In this document: in pieces, positions 8,737 to 19,815 of the stretch
How positions within the stretch are numbered: position 1 is the stretch's first letter
Layout of the letters: each line of letters starts with the position of its first letter
Assembly (NCBI RefSeq): GCF_011752815.1
Contig: NZ_VWWV01000002.1
Location: 186,001-250,000, forward strand
DNA: 64,000 bases
Source: Enterobacter sp. Cy-643
GTDB taxonomy: Bacteria; Pseudomonadota; Gammaproteobacteria; Enterobacterales; Enterobacteriaceae
Direction: 5' to 3'
The notes under the pieces: generated by a model
Seen by the model: only the letters and a program-made list of their open reading frames with translations
The model's database searches: none
Told to the model about the DNA's origin: nothing
Translations under genes and position numbers: made by a program

Positions 8737-9833
8737 TAGATGATTTCCAGTTTCGCACGCAGGCAGCCTGCGCTTTGCATGGATTGCAGAATCGACATCA
8801 GGTCGATTGGCGTAGCGCCCAGCGCATTCAGCGCGCGGACGACATTATTCAGGTTGGCGCTGGAATTAACGCGCTGTACCGACCCGCCGCTCTGGCGCAA
8901 ATCAATCTGGGTTTGCGGCGTCACCACGGTCTGACCACCGCCAAATGGCGTATTCGGCTGGCTGACCTGATTCTGACGGTTAACGGTCACCGACAGATTC
9001 CCCTGCGCAACGGCGCAGTTATCCAGCGTCACTTCGCGGTTCATCACCACGGAACCCGTGCGGGAGTTAATCACCACGCGTGCATCCTGCACTGGCATAC
9101 TCACTTCAAGATTCTGGATATCCGCCAGCAGACGAACCTGAGAGCTACCGCCGCTTGGCACGCGGATCTGGATCGTACGGCCATCCAGCGCGGTGGCGCT
9201 ACCAAAGCCACGGGAGCGGTTAATGGTGTCGGTGATCCGCTGGGCCAGGCTGAAATCATCATCATTAAGCTGCAGATTGAGGGTATTGCTGTTGCCGAAG
9301 GTCCCGGCCAGCTCGCGTTCAATGACCGCCCCGCCGGTGATACGCCCGCCGTTAAGCTGGTTTACCTGGACGCTGCTGCCCCCCGCTGCCGCACCCGCGC
9401 CGCCCACCAGCACGTTACCCTGCGCAAGGGCATAAACCTGGTTATCCACGCCTTTGAGCGGCGTCATCAGCAACGTACCGCCGCGCAGGCTCTTCGCGTT
9501 ACCCATAGAGGACACCACAACATCAATGTTTTGCCCTGCTCGCGCGAACGCCGGGTATTTTGCCGTCACCATCACCGCCGCAACGTTTTTAAGCTGCATA
9601 TTGGTGCCGGTCGGTACGGTAATACCCAGCTGGGAAAGCATGTTGTTCAGGCTTTGGGTGGTAAACGGCGTTTGCGTCGTCTGGTCGCCGGTGCCGTCCA
9701 GCCCAACCACCAGGCCGTAGCCAATCAGGGAGTTTTCACGCACGCCCTGCACGGTGGTCAGATCGCGAATGCGGTCAGCTGATGCATAAGCCGCTGTCAG
9801 CAGCACAACCAACCCAAATAAATATTTCACCAT
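8736..9833 (-). CDS. flgI: Flagellar P-ring protein FlgI
   Basis: Forms the P ring in the peptidoglycan layer around the rod. 365 aa, the standard length. A Sec signal peptide is clear ([19 protein letters not shown], then [20 protein letters not shown]). The family core GLDGTGDQT and the C-terminal [21 protein letters not shown] are intact. It lies 11 bp after flgH and shares one base with flgJ. Confidence 0.97.
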   Translation of the reverse strand: MVKYLFGLVVLLTAAYASADRIRDLTTVQGVRENSLIGYGLVVGLDGTGDQTTQTPFTTQSLNNMLSQLGITVPTGTNMQLKNVAAVMVTAKYPAFARAGQNIDVVVSSMGNAKSLRGGTLLMTPLKGVDNQVYALAQGNVLVGGAGAAAGGSSVQVNQLNGGRITGGAVIERELAGTFGNSNTLNLQLNDDDFSLAQRITDTINRSRGFGSATALDGRTIQIRVPSGGSSQVRLLADIQNLEVSMPVQDARVVINSRTGSVVMNREVTLDNCAVAQGNLSVTVNRQNQVSQPNTPFGGGQTVVTPQTQIDLRQSGGSVQRVNSSANLNNVVRALNALGATPIDLMSILQSMQSAGCLRAKLEII

Positions 9834-9844
9834 GGTACCCTCGC

Positions 9845-10549
9845 TTACATCGGCGATACGTTAAGGAAGAAGCGCTGCAGCCAGCCCATATTCTGCGCTT
9901 CATTAATGTAGCCGTTACCGACATACTCAATTCGGGCATCCGCCACCTGGGTCGACGCAACGGTGTTGCTGCCGCTGATGGTGCGCGGGTTCACTACGCC
10001 AGAGAAGCGGATAAATTCCGTCCCCTGGTTGATGGCAATCTGTTTCTCACCTACGACGTGCAGGTTTCCATTGGCCAACACCTGATCGACGGTTACCGTT
10101 AAGGTGCCGCTGAAGGTGTTGCTGGCATTGGCGCCGCCTTTACCGTTAAAGCCATTGCTGCCGGAAGCGTTCAGGTCAGCTTTCCCATTCCCCAATAATC
10201 CCGAAGCAAAGGTCGGAACGGTGTCAAAGCCGAGGGCTGTTTTTCCGTCACGGCTGGCATTCGCCGAGGAGCTTTTACTGGCGCTGACGTTTTCCTGAAG
10301 CTGGATGGTCAGGGTATCGCCGATATTACGCGGACGACGATCTTCAAACAGCGGCTGATAGCCGTAGTTCATCGGCTGCGCGGTCTGGAATATTGATCCG
10401 TTGATCGTTGGCGAAGGACCAGGCACCGGCTGGGCGGTCGTGGCCCCTTCAACCAGCGGTTTACTAGGCACAAAGGCGCAGCCGCTTACGGCAAACACCA
10501 GACTCAGGACAACAGGACGGAGCACCATTGGGTTTTGCATTGCTTTCAT
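9845..10549 (-). CDS. flgH: Flagellar L-ring lipoprotein FlgH
   Basis: Forms the L ring in the outer membrane. Lipoprotein with a lipobox VSGC at residues 21-24. 234 aa from this start; an ATG three codons later (10540) would also work and gives 231 aa, close to E. coli's 232. The block [19 protein letters not shown] and the C-terminus [19 protein letters not shown] are nearly identical to E. coli. Confidence 0.97.
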   Translation of the reverse strand: MKAMQNPMVLRPVVLSLVFAVSGCAFVPSKPLVEGATTAQPVPGPSPTINGSIFQTAQPMNYGYQPLFEDRRPRNIGDTLTIQLQENVSASKSSSANASRDGKTALGFDTVPTFASGLLGNGKADLNASGSNGFNGKGGANASNTFSGTLTVTVDQVLANGNLHVVGEKQIAINQGTEFIRFSGVVNPRTISGSNTVASTQVADARIEYVGNGYINEAQNMGWLQRFFLNVSPM

Positions 10550-10595
10550 CTTCAGGTCACGGCAGCCGACGCGCTTTCACGCGTCGGCACACGCC

Positions 10596-11408
<813 letters not shown>

Positions 11409-12164
11409 TTAGGTCATTTGCAGCAGCGTGTTAGCGCGCTGTTCGTTTTCATCAACGTTGGCGATAACTTTCATCTGCATTTCAAACCGGCGGGCGTTGG
11501 CGATCATATCCGCCATTGCCTCTGCAGGTTTGACGTTGCTGCCTTCCAGTACGCCGGACATCACCTTAATGGTAGGGTCGGCCTGCGCGATGGCACCGCG
11601 TGTCGCCTGGGCGGCGGGGTTTAAACGAAAAAGCCCGTCATCACCGCGTACCACCTCCTGCTGCGTGGCTTTCACCAGCTTCAGTCTGCCGATGGGCGCC
11701 ACGGTATTCGGCGGATCTCCCGGGGTCAGCGCGGAGATCGTCCCATCCGCAGCAATGGTAAGCTGCGACCCTTCCGGCACCGCAATAGGGCCACCTTCAC
11801 CGATAACGGGCCGGCCACCGATGGTCAACTGACCGGCAGGACTAACCTGAATGTTACCGTTGCGGGTATAGCCTTCTCCGCCGTCCTGCGTCTGCACCGC
11901 CAGCCAGCCATCCTGCTGCAAAGCAACGTCCATCGGACGCGAGGTGTAGTCCAGCTGACCCGGCGTCATATCGGCGCCTGGCGTTGAAGCAATCACCAGA
12001 GTTCGGGTTGGCAGAGAAAGCCCTTCAACCGGGACAGCACGCAAAGCATTAAGCTGCGCGCGGAAGCCCGGTGTGGAAGCGTTCGCCATGTTGCTGGCCG
12101 TGACTGACTGTTGATTCAGCGTCTGGCTGGCAGCGCCCATGGCGGTGTAGATTGCATGATCCAT
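11409..12164 (-). CDS. flgF: Flagellar proximal rod protein FlgF
   Basis: Proximal rod subunit, 251 aa (E. coli 251). It begins MDHAIYTAMGAASQTLNQQS and has the SNMANASTPGFRAQLNALRA rod motif and the C-terminal helix MADMIANARRFEMQMKVI. Placed between flgE and flgG as in E. coli. Confidence 0.97.
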   Translation of the reverse strand: MDHAIYTAMGAASQTLNQQSVTASNMANASTPGFRAQLNALRAVPVEGLSLPTRTLVIASTPGADMTPGQLDYTSRPMDVALQQDGWLAVQTQDGGEGYTRNGNIQVSPAGQLTIGGRPVIGEGGPIAVPEGSQLTIAADGTISALTPGDPPNTVAPIGRLKLVKATQQEVVRGDDGLFRLNPAAQATRGAIAQADPTIKVMSGVLEGSNVKPAEAMADMIANARRFEMQMKVIANVDENEQRANTLLQMT

Positions 12165-12184
12165 TAAGCCGTCCCTTCAGGCGC

Positions 12185-13435
12185 TTAGCGCAGGTTAACC
12201 AGGGTGTTGAGGATCTGATCCTGGGTTTTGATGGTCTGCGCGTTCGACTGATAGTTACGCTGCGCGACGATCATGTTGACCAGCTCTTTACTCAGATCCA
12301 CGTTCGAAGACTCCAGCGCACCGCTGGTCAGGGTACCGAAGTTACCGGTGCCCGCGAGACCCAGCAGCGCGACGCCGGAAGAGTTGCTCGCGGTCCAGAC
12401 GTTATCGCCCTGCGACTGTAAACCTTCAGGGTTAGCAAAGTTGGACAGCACGATTTGCCCCAGCAGCTGGTTCTGCTCGTTGGAGTAGTTCCCGACCACG
12501 GTGCCATCATCGTTAATCTGGTAAGAGACCAGGTCACCCGGCTTATAGCCGTTCTGGTTGGTGGCCACGATGTTGTTCGCGCCGGTGTTCTGCTGCATGG
12601 AGTTCAGGAAGCTCAGCGAGAAGGTGGCAGGCGTCGCGCCGTTGGTCGGGCCGGTCGTCACCTGGATGCTGCTTTGCAGCGTGTTCGGGTTTGGAATCGG
12701 ATCGGCGACACCGGCGGTGATCCCCTGCAGGTTACCGTTGTTATCGAAACGCATAAACCCGGCGGACGTTGCCGTAGAACCCGCTACGGAAGAGTCTTTG
12801 GTGTAAACCTGCCAGGCGTTATCCGCGCTCTTAACGTAGTAAATGTCCATGCCATGGGCGTTACCCTGGCTGTCATAAACGGTGACCGTGCCCTTCTTGT
12901 TGTAGCTGTTCGCATTGGTAGGATCGAACGGCGTTACGGTCGGGGTCTTATCGGTAGAGTTCAGGTTAATCTGCTGGGACGCGGTGGTGGTGGTCTTCGC
13001 CGGCATCAGCGTGTTCGGAATAGACAACCCAACCGGGTTGGCGCCCTGCTGGATGGTTGGCGGCGTGCCGGTTGCCGGGTAACCGGTCAGCTGCAGGCCC
13101 TGCATGTTCACCAGGTTACGGTTTTCATCCAGCTTGAACTGGCCGTTGCGGCTGTAGAACACCGAGCCGGAACTGTCTACCAGGCGGAAGAAGCCGTTCT
13201 GGCTGATAGCGACGTCCAGGCCACGACCGGTCCCGGTGGTCGTCCCGTCGCCAAAGTTCTGGGTCACGCCCGCGACTTTAACGCCCAGACCCACTTTAGA
13301 GCCTGCGAACATATCGGCAAAAGAGACCGAACCTGATTTAAAACCGTAGGTGGCGGAGTTGGCAATGTTGTTACCAATCACATCCAGGTTGGTGGCCGCA
13401 GCATTTAAGCCGCTGACCGCTTGAGAAAACGCCAT
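12185..13435 (-). CDS. flgE: Flagellar hook protein FlgE
   Basis: Hook subunit, 416 aa, about 14 residues longer than in E. coli (402), with the extra length in the surface domains. N-terminus MAFSQAVSGLNAAATNLDVI and NNIANSATYGFKSGSVSF, C-terminus ELVNMIVAQRNYQSNAQTIK are conserved. The central part is Thr/Asn/Gly-rich, as in other hook proteins. Confidence 0.98.
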   Translation of the reverse strand: MAFSQAVSGLNAAATNLDVIGNNIANSATYGFKSGSVSFADMFAGSKVGLGVKVAGVTQNFGDGTTTGTGRGLDVAISQNGFFRLVDSSGSVFYSRNGQFKLDENRNLVNMQGLQLTGYPATGTPPTIQQGANPVGLSIPNTLMPAKTTTTASQQINLNSTDKTPTVTPFDPTNANSYNKKGTVTVYDSQGNAHGMDIYYVKSADNAWQVYTKDSSVAGSTATSAGFMRFDNNGNLQGITAGVADPIPNPNTLQSSIQVTTGPTNGATPATFSLSFLNSMQQNTGANNIVATNQNGYKPGDLVSYQINDDGTVVGNYSNEQNQLLGQIVLSNFANPEGLQSQGDNVWTASNSSGVALLGLAGTGNFGTLTSGALESSNVDLSKELVNMIVAQRNYQSNAQTIKTQDQILNTLVNLR

Positions 13436-13461
13436 GTCTTACTCCTGCTTAGGTTATAGGC

Positions 13462-14160
13462 TTAAATAATTTGCCTGATTGCGTCGAGGGTCGTAGAACC
13501 GTAGGTCCCGAGATCCAGTTTGAGGCCATCTTTGCCGTTGATAACACCGCTCACCATAGCGAAGCCCAGCGGCTGAGCCACCAGCTGTGTCCCGCCATTC
13601 GTGGCATTGATCGCCACGGTATAAGAGCCGTCCGGCACGTTGGTGCCGTCGTTGGCGCTGCCGTCCCAGGTAAAGGTATGCACCCCGGCACTCAGTCCAC
13701 CAATCTCGATAGTGCGCACCACTTTGCCGTCTTTATCGGAGATGGTGGCCGTGACTTTGTCCGCGGCCTGCTGCAGCTCAACGCCAAACGGCGTGGTGCT
13801 GATGGTGTTGGTTTTCGAATCGGTACCCGCGAGGATTTTGTTGCCCGGGATCATGACGCCATGACCAATCAGGGCGCTGGCCTGCAGAGACTGGTTCTGG
13901 TTGATCTGGCCGGAAACGGAGCCCAGCGTGGTGTTGAGTTTTTCGATGCCGCTAACGGTACTGATCTGCGCCAGCTGCGTGGTCAGTTCGTTGTTCTGCA
14001 TCGGGTTGGTCGGATCCTGGTTTTTTAACTGCGCCACCAGCAGGGTCAGAAAGCTGCCCTGCAGGTCTGCGGCGCTGTTGCCGGTCAGGCTGTTTTTCGA
14101 TGCACCAGCCGTAGGATCAACATTGTTAGTCGGATCGTTCACTTTGACTGCAATGGACAT
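13462..14160 (-). CDS. flgD: Flagellar hook-capping scaffold protein FlgD
   Basis: Caps the growing hook and directs FlgE assembly; it is removed when the hook is finished. 232 aa (E. coli 231). The N-terminal part has the conserved LTLLVAQLKNQDPTNPMQNN motif, followed by an Ig-like/tudor region (WDGSANDGTNVPDGSYTVAI). Complete and in its usual place between flgC and flgE. Confidence 0.97.
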   Translation of the reverse strand: MSIAVKVNDPTNNVDPTAGASKNSLTGNSAADLQGSFLTLLVAQLKNQDPTNPMQNNELTTQLAQISTVSGIEKLNTTLGSVSGQINQNQSLQASALIGHGVMIPGNKILAGTDSKTNTISTTPFGVELQQAADKVTATISDKDGKVVRTIEIGGLSAGVHTFTWDGSANDGTNVPDGSYTVAINATNGGTQLVAQPLGFAMVSGVINGKDGLKLDLGTYGSTTLDAIRQII

Positions 14161-14171
14161 ATAGGCTCCTG

Positions 14172-14576
14172 TTACTGACCGAGAGTGAGCGTTTTCATCA
14201 TCATGCCCTTCACGGTGTTAAGCACTTCGACGTTGGCCTGATAGCTACGAGAGGCGGACATGCTGTTGACCATCTCCCCGACCACATCAACGTTTGGCAT
14301 ACGCACATAGCCGCGAGCGTCCGCGAGCGGGTTACCCGGCTGGAAAACCAGCTTATCGGGCGCATCGCTCTCAATCACGTTGCTCACTTTAACGCCACCG
14401 GTCGCAGCACCAGGGGCAGCATCCACCTGAAAAACGACCTGTTTTGCGCGGTAAGGCTGGCCGTCAGGTCCGGTGACGCTGTCGGCGTTGGCAAGATTAC
14501 TTGCCGCCACGTTCATGCGTTTGGACTGGGCCGTCATAGCCGAACCGGCGATGTCGAAAATATTGAGTAAGGCCAT
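14172..14576 (-). CDS. flgC: Flagellar proximal rod protein FlgC
   Basis: Proximal rod subunit, 134 aa, identical in length to E. coli Flg[21 protein letters not shown], the SNLANADS motif and the C-terminal [20 protein letters not shown] are typical. It lies 3 bp after flgB and 11 bp before flgD, in one operon. Confidence 0.97.
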   Translation of the reverse strand: MALLNIFDIAGSAMTAQSKRMNVAASNLANADSVTGPDGQPYRAKQVVFQVDAAPGAATGGVKVSNVIESDAPDKLVFQPGNPLADARGYVRMPNVDVVGEMVNSMSASRSYQANVEVLNTVKGMMMKTLTLGQ

Positions 14577-14579
14577 TGA

Positions 14580-14990
14580 TTATCCCTGTAGCACCGACAT
14601 CATGCTTTTGATTTGCCCGCCAAGCACCGTGAGGTTTGTTTGGTAATTCAGGCTGTTATCGGCAAACTGCGTACGTTCACGGTCCATATCGACGGTATTA
14701 CCGTCCATGGCTGGCTGGTCGGGTACGCGGTATAGGAGATCGAGCGACGGAGTGGAGTGGGTTTGAGCCGGGATATGGCGTGCCGAAGTGAGCGCCAGAG
14801 ACATGCCGCCTCCTTCAACGCGTCCGCGCTCCATCACTTTTTTCATTTCACTGGCAAAGTCGATATCGCGCGCCTGAAAGCCCGGCGTGTCGGCATTGGC
14901 GATATTCGCGGCCAGAATCTCTTGGCGCTGGGCACGCAAATTAAGCGCTTCTTGCTGAAATCGCAGTGCGGCGTCCAGTTTATCGAGCAT
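14580..14990 (-). CDS. flgB: Flagellar proximal rod protein FlgB
   Basis: First gene of the large flg operon; proximal rod subunit of 136 aa. The start at 14990 ([20 protein letters not shown]) is preceded by a strong GGAGGAAGC ribosome-binding site and aligns with E. coli FlgB; an upstream ATG would add six residues (MDYGGS) that overlap that site. The rod motif [19 protein letters not shown] is present. Confidence 0.97.
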   Translation of the reverse strand: MLDKLDAALRFQQEALNLRAQRQEILAANIANADTPGFQARDIDFASEMKKVMERGRVEGGGMSLALTSARHIPAQTHSTPSLDLLYRVPDQPAMDGNTVDMDRERTQFADNSLNYQTNLTVLGGQIKSMMSVLQG

Positions 14991-15065
14991 GCTTCCTCCA
15001 TAGTCCATAGAATTAGGAATCGTCCGAAAGCTTAAAGCGCCTTACGCGTACGCGATGGGTGGAAT

Positions 15066-15094
15066 AAACGCAAAATACGTCGCTATTTATCGCC
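15066..15094. promoter_or_regulatory. Candidate FlhDC box between flgA and flgB
   Basis: The 159-bp divergent region contains AACGCAAAATACG and CGCTATTTATCGCC as an imperfect inverted arrangement, which resembles FlhDC boxes and is where E. coli carries the site activating both flgAMN and flgB-J. The match was judged by eye and the exact limits are uncertain. Confidence 0.4.
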
Positions 15095-15149
15095 TTGATC
15101 AAAACGGCTCGCGGTTAAAATCACCGCAATCTGAATACGGAGAAGCGCG

Positions 15150-15809
15150 ATGAGAAGTCTGAAAATCCTGAGCGGTATAGCCAGTCTGCTGTTCGTTCAG
15201 TTGGCTATGGCAGGCGCACTCGATCGGCCACTGACTGAGTATTTTCAACAGCGACTGGCGGGGATTAGCGATGACGTCAGCGTCAGGGTGAAAACGCCGG
15301 AGACTCAGCTTCCTGCCTGCCCTCAGCCCGAATTCTCAACGCCCGGAAATGCCAAACTGTGGGGTAACGTTAGCGTCATGGCCCGCTGTGGCAGCGACAA
15401 ACGGTTTATCCAGGTTCAGGTGATAGCCACGGGTCAGTATGTGGTTGCCAGCCGCCCGATTGCCCGCGGTGCAAGGATCGATGCCAGTAGCGTGCAGTTA
15501 ACTCAGGGCCGCCTTGACCAACTGCCGCCACGGACTATGCTGGATCTCGGCCAGGCGACGGACGCCGTTTCGCTTCGGGATATTGCGCCCGGGCAGCCGG
15601 TCATACAGACGATGGTGCGCCAGGCCTGGCGAGTGAAAGCCGGCCAGCAGGTTCAGGTGATTGCTTCCGGCGAAGGCTTTAGCGTTAACGGCGAAGGCAA
15701 AGCGCTGAATAACGCCGCTGTCGCGCAAAATGCCCGCGTTCGCATGTCCTCAGGGCAGGTGGTGAGCGGGACTGTGGATGCTGATGGGAATATTCTGATT
15801 AATCTATAA
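15150..15809 (+). CDS. flgA: Flagellar P-ring assembly chaperone FlgA
   Basis: Periplasmic chaperone for P-ring formation, 219 aa (E. coli 219). It has a signal peptide ([23 protein letters not shown]) and a C-terminal SAF domain ([15 protein letters not shown], then [13 protein letters not shown] and [18 protein letters not shown]). Divergent from flgB, with a GGAGAAG ribosome-binding site. Confidence 0.97.
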   Translation: MRSLKILSGIASLLFVQLAMAGALDRPLTEYFQQRLAGISDDVSVRVKTPETQLPACPQPEFSTPGNAKLWGNVSVMARCGSDKRFIQVQVIATGQYVVASRPIARGARIDASSVQLTQGRLDQLPPRTMLDLGQATDAVSLRDIAPGQPVIQTMVRQAWRVKAGQQVQVIASGEGFSVNGEGKALNNAAVAQNARVRMSSGQVVSGTVDADGNILINL

Positions 15810-15815
15810 TCTTTT

Positions 15816-15842
15816 TAAAGATTCCGCGGCGACTGCCGATAG
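15816..15842 (+). promoter_or_regulatory. Sigma-28 (FliA) promoter of flgMN
   Basis: TAAAGATT, 11 bases, GCCGATAG: seven of eight in the -10 box and six of eight in the -35 box of the FliA consensus, with the exact consensus spacing. It begins 7 bp after the flgA stop codon and would give class 3 expression of flgM, in addition to read-through from flgA. Confidence 0.8.
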
Positions 15843-15904
15843 TACTATCAACTAATGATACTGACTGGCTCTTACGCCGCGAGCCCCTCGATGAGGAGAG
15901 AACA

Positions 15905-16198
15905 ATGAGCATTGATCGCACGTCGCCACTGAAACCGGTAAGCACTGTTCAACCACGTGAAACCAGCGATCCACAGACGCTGAAAAGCCGTCTTGAAAAA
16001 TCCACCACCGCCAACAGCACCAGCGTAAAGTTGAGCGATGCGCAGGCCAAACTGATGCAGCCAGGCACCGGCGATATCAATATGGAACGCGTTGAAGCGC
16101 TGAAGACGGCTATTCGTAACGGCGACCTGAAGATGGATACCGGCAAAATCGCCGACGCGCTGATCCAGGAAGCCCAAAGCTATTTGTCGAGTAAATAA
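15905..16198 (+). CDS. flgM: Anti-sigma-28 factor FlgM
   Basis: Binds FliA until the hook is complete, then is exported through it. 97 aa, the usual size. N-terminal [20 protein letters not shown] is the secreted, disordered part; the C-terminal half ([20 protein letters not shown], then [16 protein letters not shown]) is the FliA-binding region. AGGAGAGAACA precedes the start. Confidence 0.97.
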   Translation: MSIDRTSPLKPVSTVQPRETSDPQTLKSRLEKSTTANSTSVKLSDAQAKLMQPGTGDINMERVEALKTAIRNGDLKMDTGKIADALIQEAQSYLSSK

Positions 16199-16200
16199 CG

Positions 16201-16626
16201 GTGAGTCGTCTGTTAGAAGTGCTGGACCAAATGACCGCAGTGCTGAATTCACTGAAAGAAGTGATGGACGCTGAACAGCTGCAGCTTTCCGCAGGCCAGA
16301 TAAACAGCAATGCGCTGCAACGTATAACTGAAGATAAAAGCTCGCTGCTGGCTACGCTGGACTACCTGGAGCAACAGCGTCGCGCGGAGCAAAACGCCGG
16401 CGCGGTCACCAGCCTGGACGTTAGCCAGCGCTGGCAGACGATTACGCAAAAAACCCTGCATTTGCGGGACATTAACCAGCATAACGGCTGGTTACTGGAA
16501 GACCAGATGACCCGTAATGAGCAGGCAATTGCGGTATTAAAACCGCACCAGGCCCCAGACTTTTATGGCGCCGACGGGCAGGCCACGTCGCAGGGCAATC
16601 GGGGCGGTAAAAAAATCACTATTTGA
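16201..16626 (+). CDS. flgN: Flagellar export chaperone FlgN
   Basis: Chaperone for FlgK and FlgL. 141 aa (E. coli 138) starting with GTG, two bases after the flgM stop, so it is probably translationally coupled. MSRLLEVLDQMTAVLNSLKE, SSLLATLDYLEQQRR and the C-terminal RGGKKITI correspond to E. coli FlgN. Mostly helical. Confidence 0.96.
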   Translation: MSRLLEVLDQMTAVLNSLKEVMDAEQLQLSAGQINSNALQRITEDKSSLLATLDYLEQQRRAEQNAGAVTSLDVSQRWQTITQKTLHLRDINQHNGWLLEDQMTRNEQAIAVLKPHQAPDFYGADGQATSQGNRGGKKITI

Positions 16627-16646
16627 TTTTGCTCGCCAATGAAAAC

Positions 16647-16674
16647 GGCTGGTCAACCCTCTCCTTGACCAGCC
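16647..16674. terminator. Hairpin between flgN and the cold-shock gene
   Basis: GGCTGGTCAA and TTGACCAGCC form a perfect 10-bp stem with an 8-base loop between two convergent genes. T runs on either side are short, so it may serve both strands weakly. Confidence 0.6.
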
Positions 16675-16680
16675 ATTCGC

Positions 16681-17163
16681 TTATTTCAGCGATTTCAGGA
16701 CTTTTACCGTAGCCTCAATATCAATCTCATCCTCTGAGAACAGATGCGTTTCGCCCTGGAACGTGGTCACGGCCAGTTTTTTTACCGTGCGCATTTCCCC
16801 TTCTTTTTTCTCTGCCTTCGGGCGAATGCTGTTCATCAGCAGCCCAACCGACAGCACCGCATTTTCTTTATCAATCTTACCGTCAGCCGGCTCTTCTTCG
16901 CTGTATACCACGAAAGATTTGATCGAGGTAATTTTAAGCCGCTCGCCAGCAATAAACAGATGCTTGCTCTCCGGCTCCACTTTCACGGCAAACGCCGACA
17001 GCCCTTTATTATTGGTACCCGGCTCGAAGGTCACCGACGCGTCTTTTTTGATAAGCTCCGGATTGGCGACTTTAATCACATGGAAATAACGGTTTTCGCC
17101 GTTTTCATCTTTGATAAATCCGAAGCCCTTCTCTTCGAACCAGGTTGTGATTATTCCTCTCAT
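16681..17163 (-). CDS. Cold-shock domain protein with a C-terminal extension
   Basis: 160 aa. The N-terminal 65 residues are a cold-shock (OB-fold) domain: MRGIITTWFEEKGFGFIKDE has the RNP1-like KGFGFI motif and RYFHVIKV takes the place of the RNP2 motif VFVHF of classical Csp proteins, so aromatic contacts are reduced. The remaining 95 residues (from about HLFIAGERLKITSIKSFVVY) form a separate region that I do not recognise. E. coli has no gene here. Likely binds single-stranded nucleic acid, but no role can be assigned from sequence. It converges on flgN and has its own upstream region of about 77 bp before murJ. Confidence 0.8.
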   Translation of the reverse strand: MRGIITTWFEEKGFGFIKDENGENRYFHVIKVANPELIKKDASVTFEPGTNNKGLSAFAVKVEPESKHLFIAGERLKITSIKSFVVYSEEEPADGKIDKENAVLSVGLLMNSIRPKAEKKEGEMRTVKKLAVTTFQGETHLFSEDEIDIEATVKVLKSLK

Positions 17164-17240
17164 CGCTCTGTCACCTAATTAACCTTTCAACATATAAAGA
17201 ATAGGGCGGCGTGACGAAATCGTCATCCACCCAGAAAAAA

Positions 17241-18776
17241 TCAAACCGTGCGGCGGGCGAAATCTTTCAGCCTGAAGCCCAGCAGCAATAACGTCGCGAA
17301 ATAAGCGACGACGCCGGCCACCACCACCGCCATCAGCCGCAGCAGGCGATAAGGCATGTTGCCCAGATCCCAGGCGGGCATAACGTACATTATCCCAATC
17401 AGTACCGCAGACATCACCAGTACGGCGGCGACCAGGCGCAGCAGAAATGCCGTCCAGCCTGGCTGCGGCTGGAAGATATCCTGCTTGCGCAGCTGCCAGT
17501 AAAGCAGCGAAGCGTTAATACAGGCGCCCAGACCAATCGACAGGGAAAGTCCGGCGTGTTTCAGCGGGCCGATAAACGCGAGGTTCATTAGCTGCGTCAA
17601 AATCAGCGTCACGATAGCGATTTTAACCGGGGTTTTAATGTCCTGCCGGGAGTAGAAGCCTGGCGCCAGAACCTTAACCACGATAAGCCCCATCAGGCCG
17701 ACCGAATACGCCACCAGCGCCCGCTGGGTCATCAGGGCATCGAATGCGGAGAACTTACCGTACTGGAACAAAGAGACGGTCAGCGGTTTTGCCAGAATCC
17801 CCAGCGCCACCGCGCTTGGGAGCGCCAGCAGGAAGCAAAGACGCAGCCCCCAGTCCATCAGGCGGGAATACTCATCGTGGTTACCGGTGGCAAAACTTTT
17901 CGCCAGCGACGGCAGCAGAATAGTGCCTAACGCCACGCCTAAAACCCCGGAGGGGAATTCCATCAGGCGGTCGGCATAATACATCCAGGAAACCGATCCA
18001 GACACCAGGAACGAAGCAAAGATGGTGTTGATGATCAGTGAAATCTGGCTGACGGAAACGCCGAGGATAGCCGGCCCCATCTGCCTGATAACCCGCATTG
18101 CGCCCGCATCCTTAAAGCTGATACGCGGCAGCACCAGCATGCCAATTTTCTTCAGATGCGGCAGCTGATAGGCCAGCTGTAATACGCCCCCTACCGTAAC
18201 CGCCCAGGCCAGCGCCAGAATCGGCGGATTAAAGTGCGGGGCGGCAAAAAGCGCGAAGCCAATCATGCTGAGATTAAGGAACGTTGGGGCAAACGCTGGC
18301 ACAGAGAAGCGGTTCCAGGTGTTGAGAATTGCCCCCACCAGCGACGCCAGCGAAATCAGTAAAATGTACGGGAAGGTAATGCGCAGCAGGCTCGACGTTA
18401 GCGCAAATTTATCCGCCGTGTCGGCAAAGCCCGGCGCGGTGACCAGAATAACCCAGGGCGCCGCAAGCATCCCGAGGACGGTGACCAGCGCCAGCGCAAG
18501 CGTCAGCAGCCCGGAAACATAAGAGATAAAGACCCGCGTGGCATCTTCGCCCTGCTTACTTTTGTATTCGGCCAGAATGGGCACAAACGCCTGGGAGAAC
18601 GCGCCTTCGGCAAAAATTCGACGCAGCAGGTTCGGCAGCTTAAACGCAACAAAGAAGGCATCCGTCGCCATTCCTGCCCCAAATACCCTTGCCACAATGG
18701 CGTCGCGCGCAAAACCAAGTACGCGTGAAAACATGGTCATCGAGCTGACGGCCGCCAGCGATTTTAATAGGTTCAT
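17241..18776 (-). CDS. murJ: Lipid II flippase MurJ
   Basis: Essential inner-membrane flippase that moves lipid II to the periplasmic face for peptidoglycan synthesis. 511 aa (E. coli 511), about 14 membrane segments. It starts [20 protein letters not shown] and contains the conserved motif [21 protein letters not shown]-type stretch and [15 protein letters not shown] with functional arginines. Old name mviN. It is the last gene before the csp-like gene and is separated by 113 bp from mviM, as in E. coli. Confidence 0.98.
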   Translation of the reverse strand: MNLLKSLAAVSSMTMFSRVLGFARDAIVARVFGAGMATDAFFVAFKLPNLLRRIFAEGAFSQAFVPILAEYKSKQGEDATRVFISYVSGLLTLALALVTVLGMLAAPWVILVTAPGFADTADKFALTSSLLRITFPYILLISLASLVGAILNTWNRFSVPAFAPTFLNLSMIGFALFAAPHFNPPILALAWAVTVGGVLQLAYQLPHLKKIGMLVLPRISFKDAGAMRVIRQMGPAILGVSVSQISLIINTIFASFLVSGSVSWMYYADRLMEFPSGVLGVALGTILLPSLAKSFATGNHDEYSRLMDWGLRLCFLLALPSAVALGILAKPLTVSLFQYGKFSAFDALMTQRALVAYSVGLMGLIVVKVLAPGFYSRQDIKTPVKIAIVTLILTQLMNLAFIGPLKHAGLSLSIGLGACINASLLYWQLRKQDIFQPQPGWTAFLLRLVAAVLVMSAVLIGIMYVMPAWDLGNMPYRLLRLMAVVVAGVVAYFATLLLLGFRLKDFARRTV

Positions 18777-18889
18777 TTATTCTGTTATTCCACAAACATG
18801 AACGCCTGCAATGCAGGCGTACATGGATGATGACAAGTCGGCATAGTCTACCGATACGGCGCTGAATTGCTACCGCGATATGTTACAGC

Positions 18890-19813
18890 TTATTCGCTGA
18901 TCGCCTCGCGCCAGAGCTTCTCGACGACACGCTGCGCCAGCAGCGCCTGCTCGCCGGAGGTTTCCGGCACCGTCTGATTCGCCACGCAGTCGATAAAGTG
19001 ACGTGCACAGCCCGCAAAGCCGCGCTGCTCCAGCGTGGTTTGCCAGCCGGGAATAGGCTGTTCCACCACGCCGGCGCCGCATTCTTCGCGCCACTGACGC
19101 ATGTCGGTTACCTCATACAGCCCACCGTCGGTCACCGCCTGCACCCACTCTCGCTGGCTCCCGGCACGGCGATGCATACTGGTGGTCACGCTCAGGTTGC
19201 CCTGGCTGAAATGGTGTTCGGCGTACAGCATTTGCCCTGAGTCGTTGGTTTGCAACGTCCCGCTTTGCAGCTGAGCGCCGCCGCCGCCAAGCCAGAGCGC
19301 GGTATCCACGACGTGAAGATAGTCATCAAGCAGCGTGAAGCGCAGATCCCCCGGGCCGACGCTGTCGCTGCGGTGTTTGTCCATCCGCAAGGATGCCCCG
19401 GCGGTCAGCTTTGCCTTTAACTGCTGGTAACGCGGGGCAAAACGGCGGTTAAAGCCCACCATCAGGGTGCGCTTTTTGCGTTCAGCAAGCTCCACCAGCT
19501 TTTCGGCATCGGCCAGGTTTTCCGCCAGCGGTTTGTCCACGCAGACGTTAACGCCGGCATTGAGCAGCTCATTCACCACCGCGTAGTGGGAACTGGTGGC
19601 GCTATGCACAAAAACAGCATCGCACTGCGCCGCCAGATTGCTGAGCGAATCGATATACGGAATACGCCAGGTGTCACACACCGGCAGCGCTTTCGCTTTG
19701 GTCGGTGAAAATGCGCCCACCAGCGACCAGTCGCCGGATGCTCCCAGAACCGGAAGCCAGGCTTTCTGCGCGATCCCGCCCAGCCCCACGACGCCAATAC
19801 GTAATTTCGTCAT
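18890..19813 (-). CDS. mviM: Gfo/Idh/MocA family oxidoreductase MviM
   Basis: Putative NAD(P)-dependent dehydrogenase of 307 aa. The N-terminal Rossmann motif GVVGLGGIAQKAWLPVL (residues 7-23) and the VDKPLAENL motif (the family's EKP-type lysine) are present, followed by a C-terminal alpha/beta domain. Substrate unknown even in E. coli. It starts 2 bp after the yceH stop codon, so both are cotranscribed with rimJ. Confidence 0.94.
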   Translation of the reverse strand: MTKLRIGVVGLGGIAQKAWLPVLGASGDWSLVGAFSPTKAKALPVCDTWRIPYIDSLSNLAAQCDAVFVHSATSSHYAVVNELLNAGVNVCVDKPLAENLADAEKLVELAERKKRTLMVGFNRRFAPRYQQLKAKLTAGASLRMDKHRSDSVGPGDLRFTLLDDYLHVVDTALWLGGGGAQLQSGTLQTNDSGQMLYAEHHFSQGNLSVTTSMHRRAGSQREWVQAVTDGGLYEVTDMRQWREECGAGVVEQPIPGWQTTLEQRGFAGCARHFIDCVANQTVPETSGEQALLAQRVVEKLWREAISE

Positions 19814-19815
19814 CC

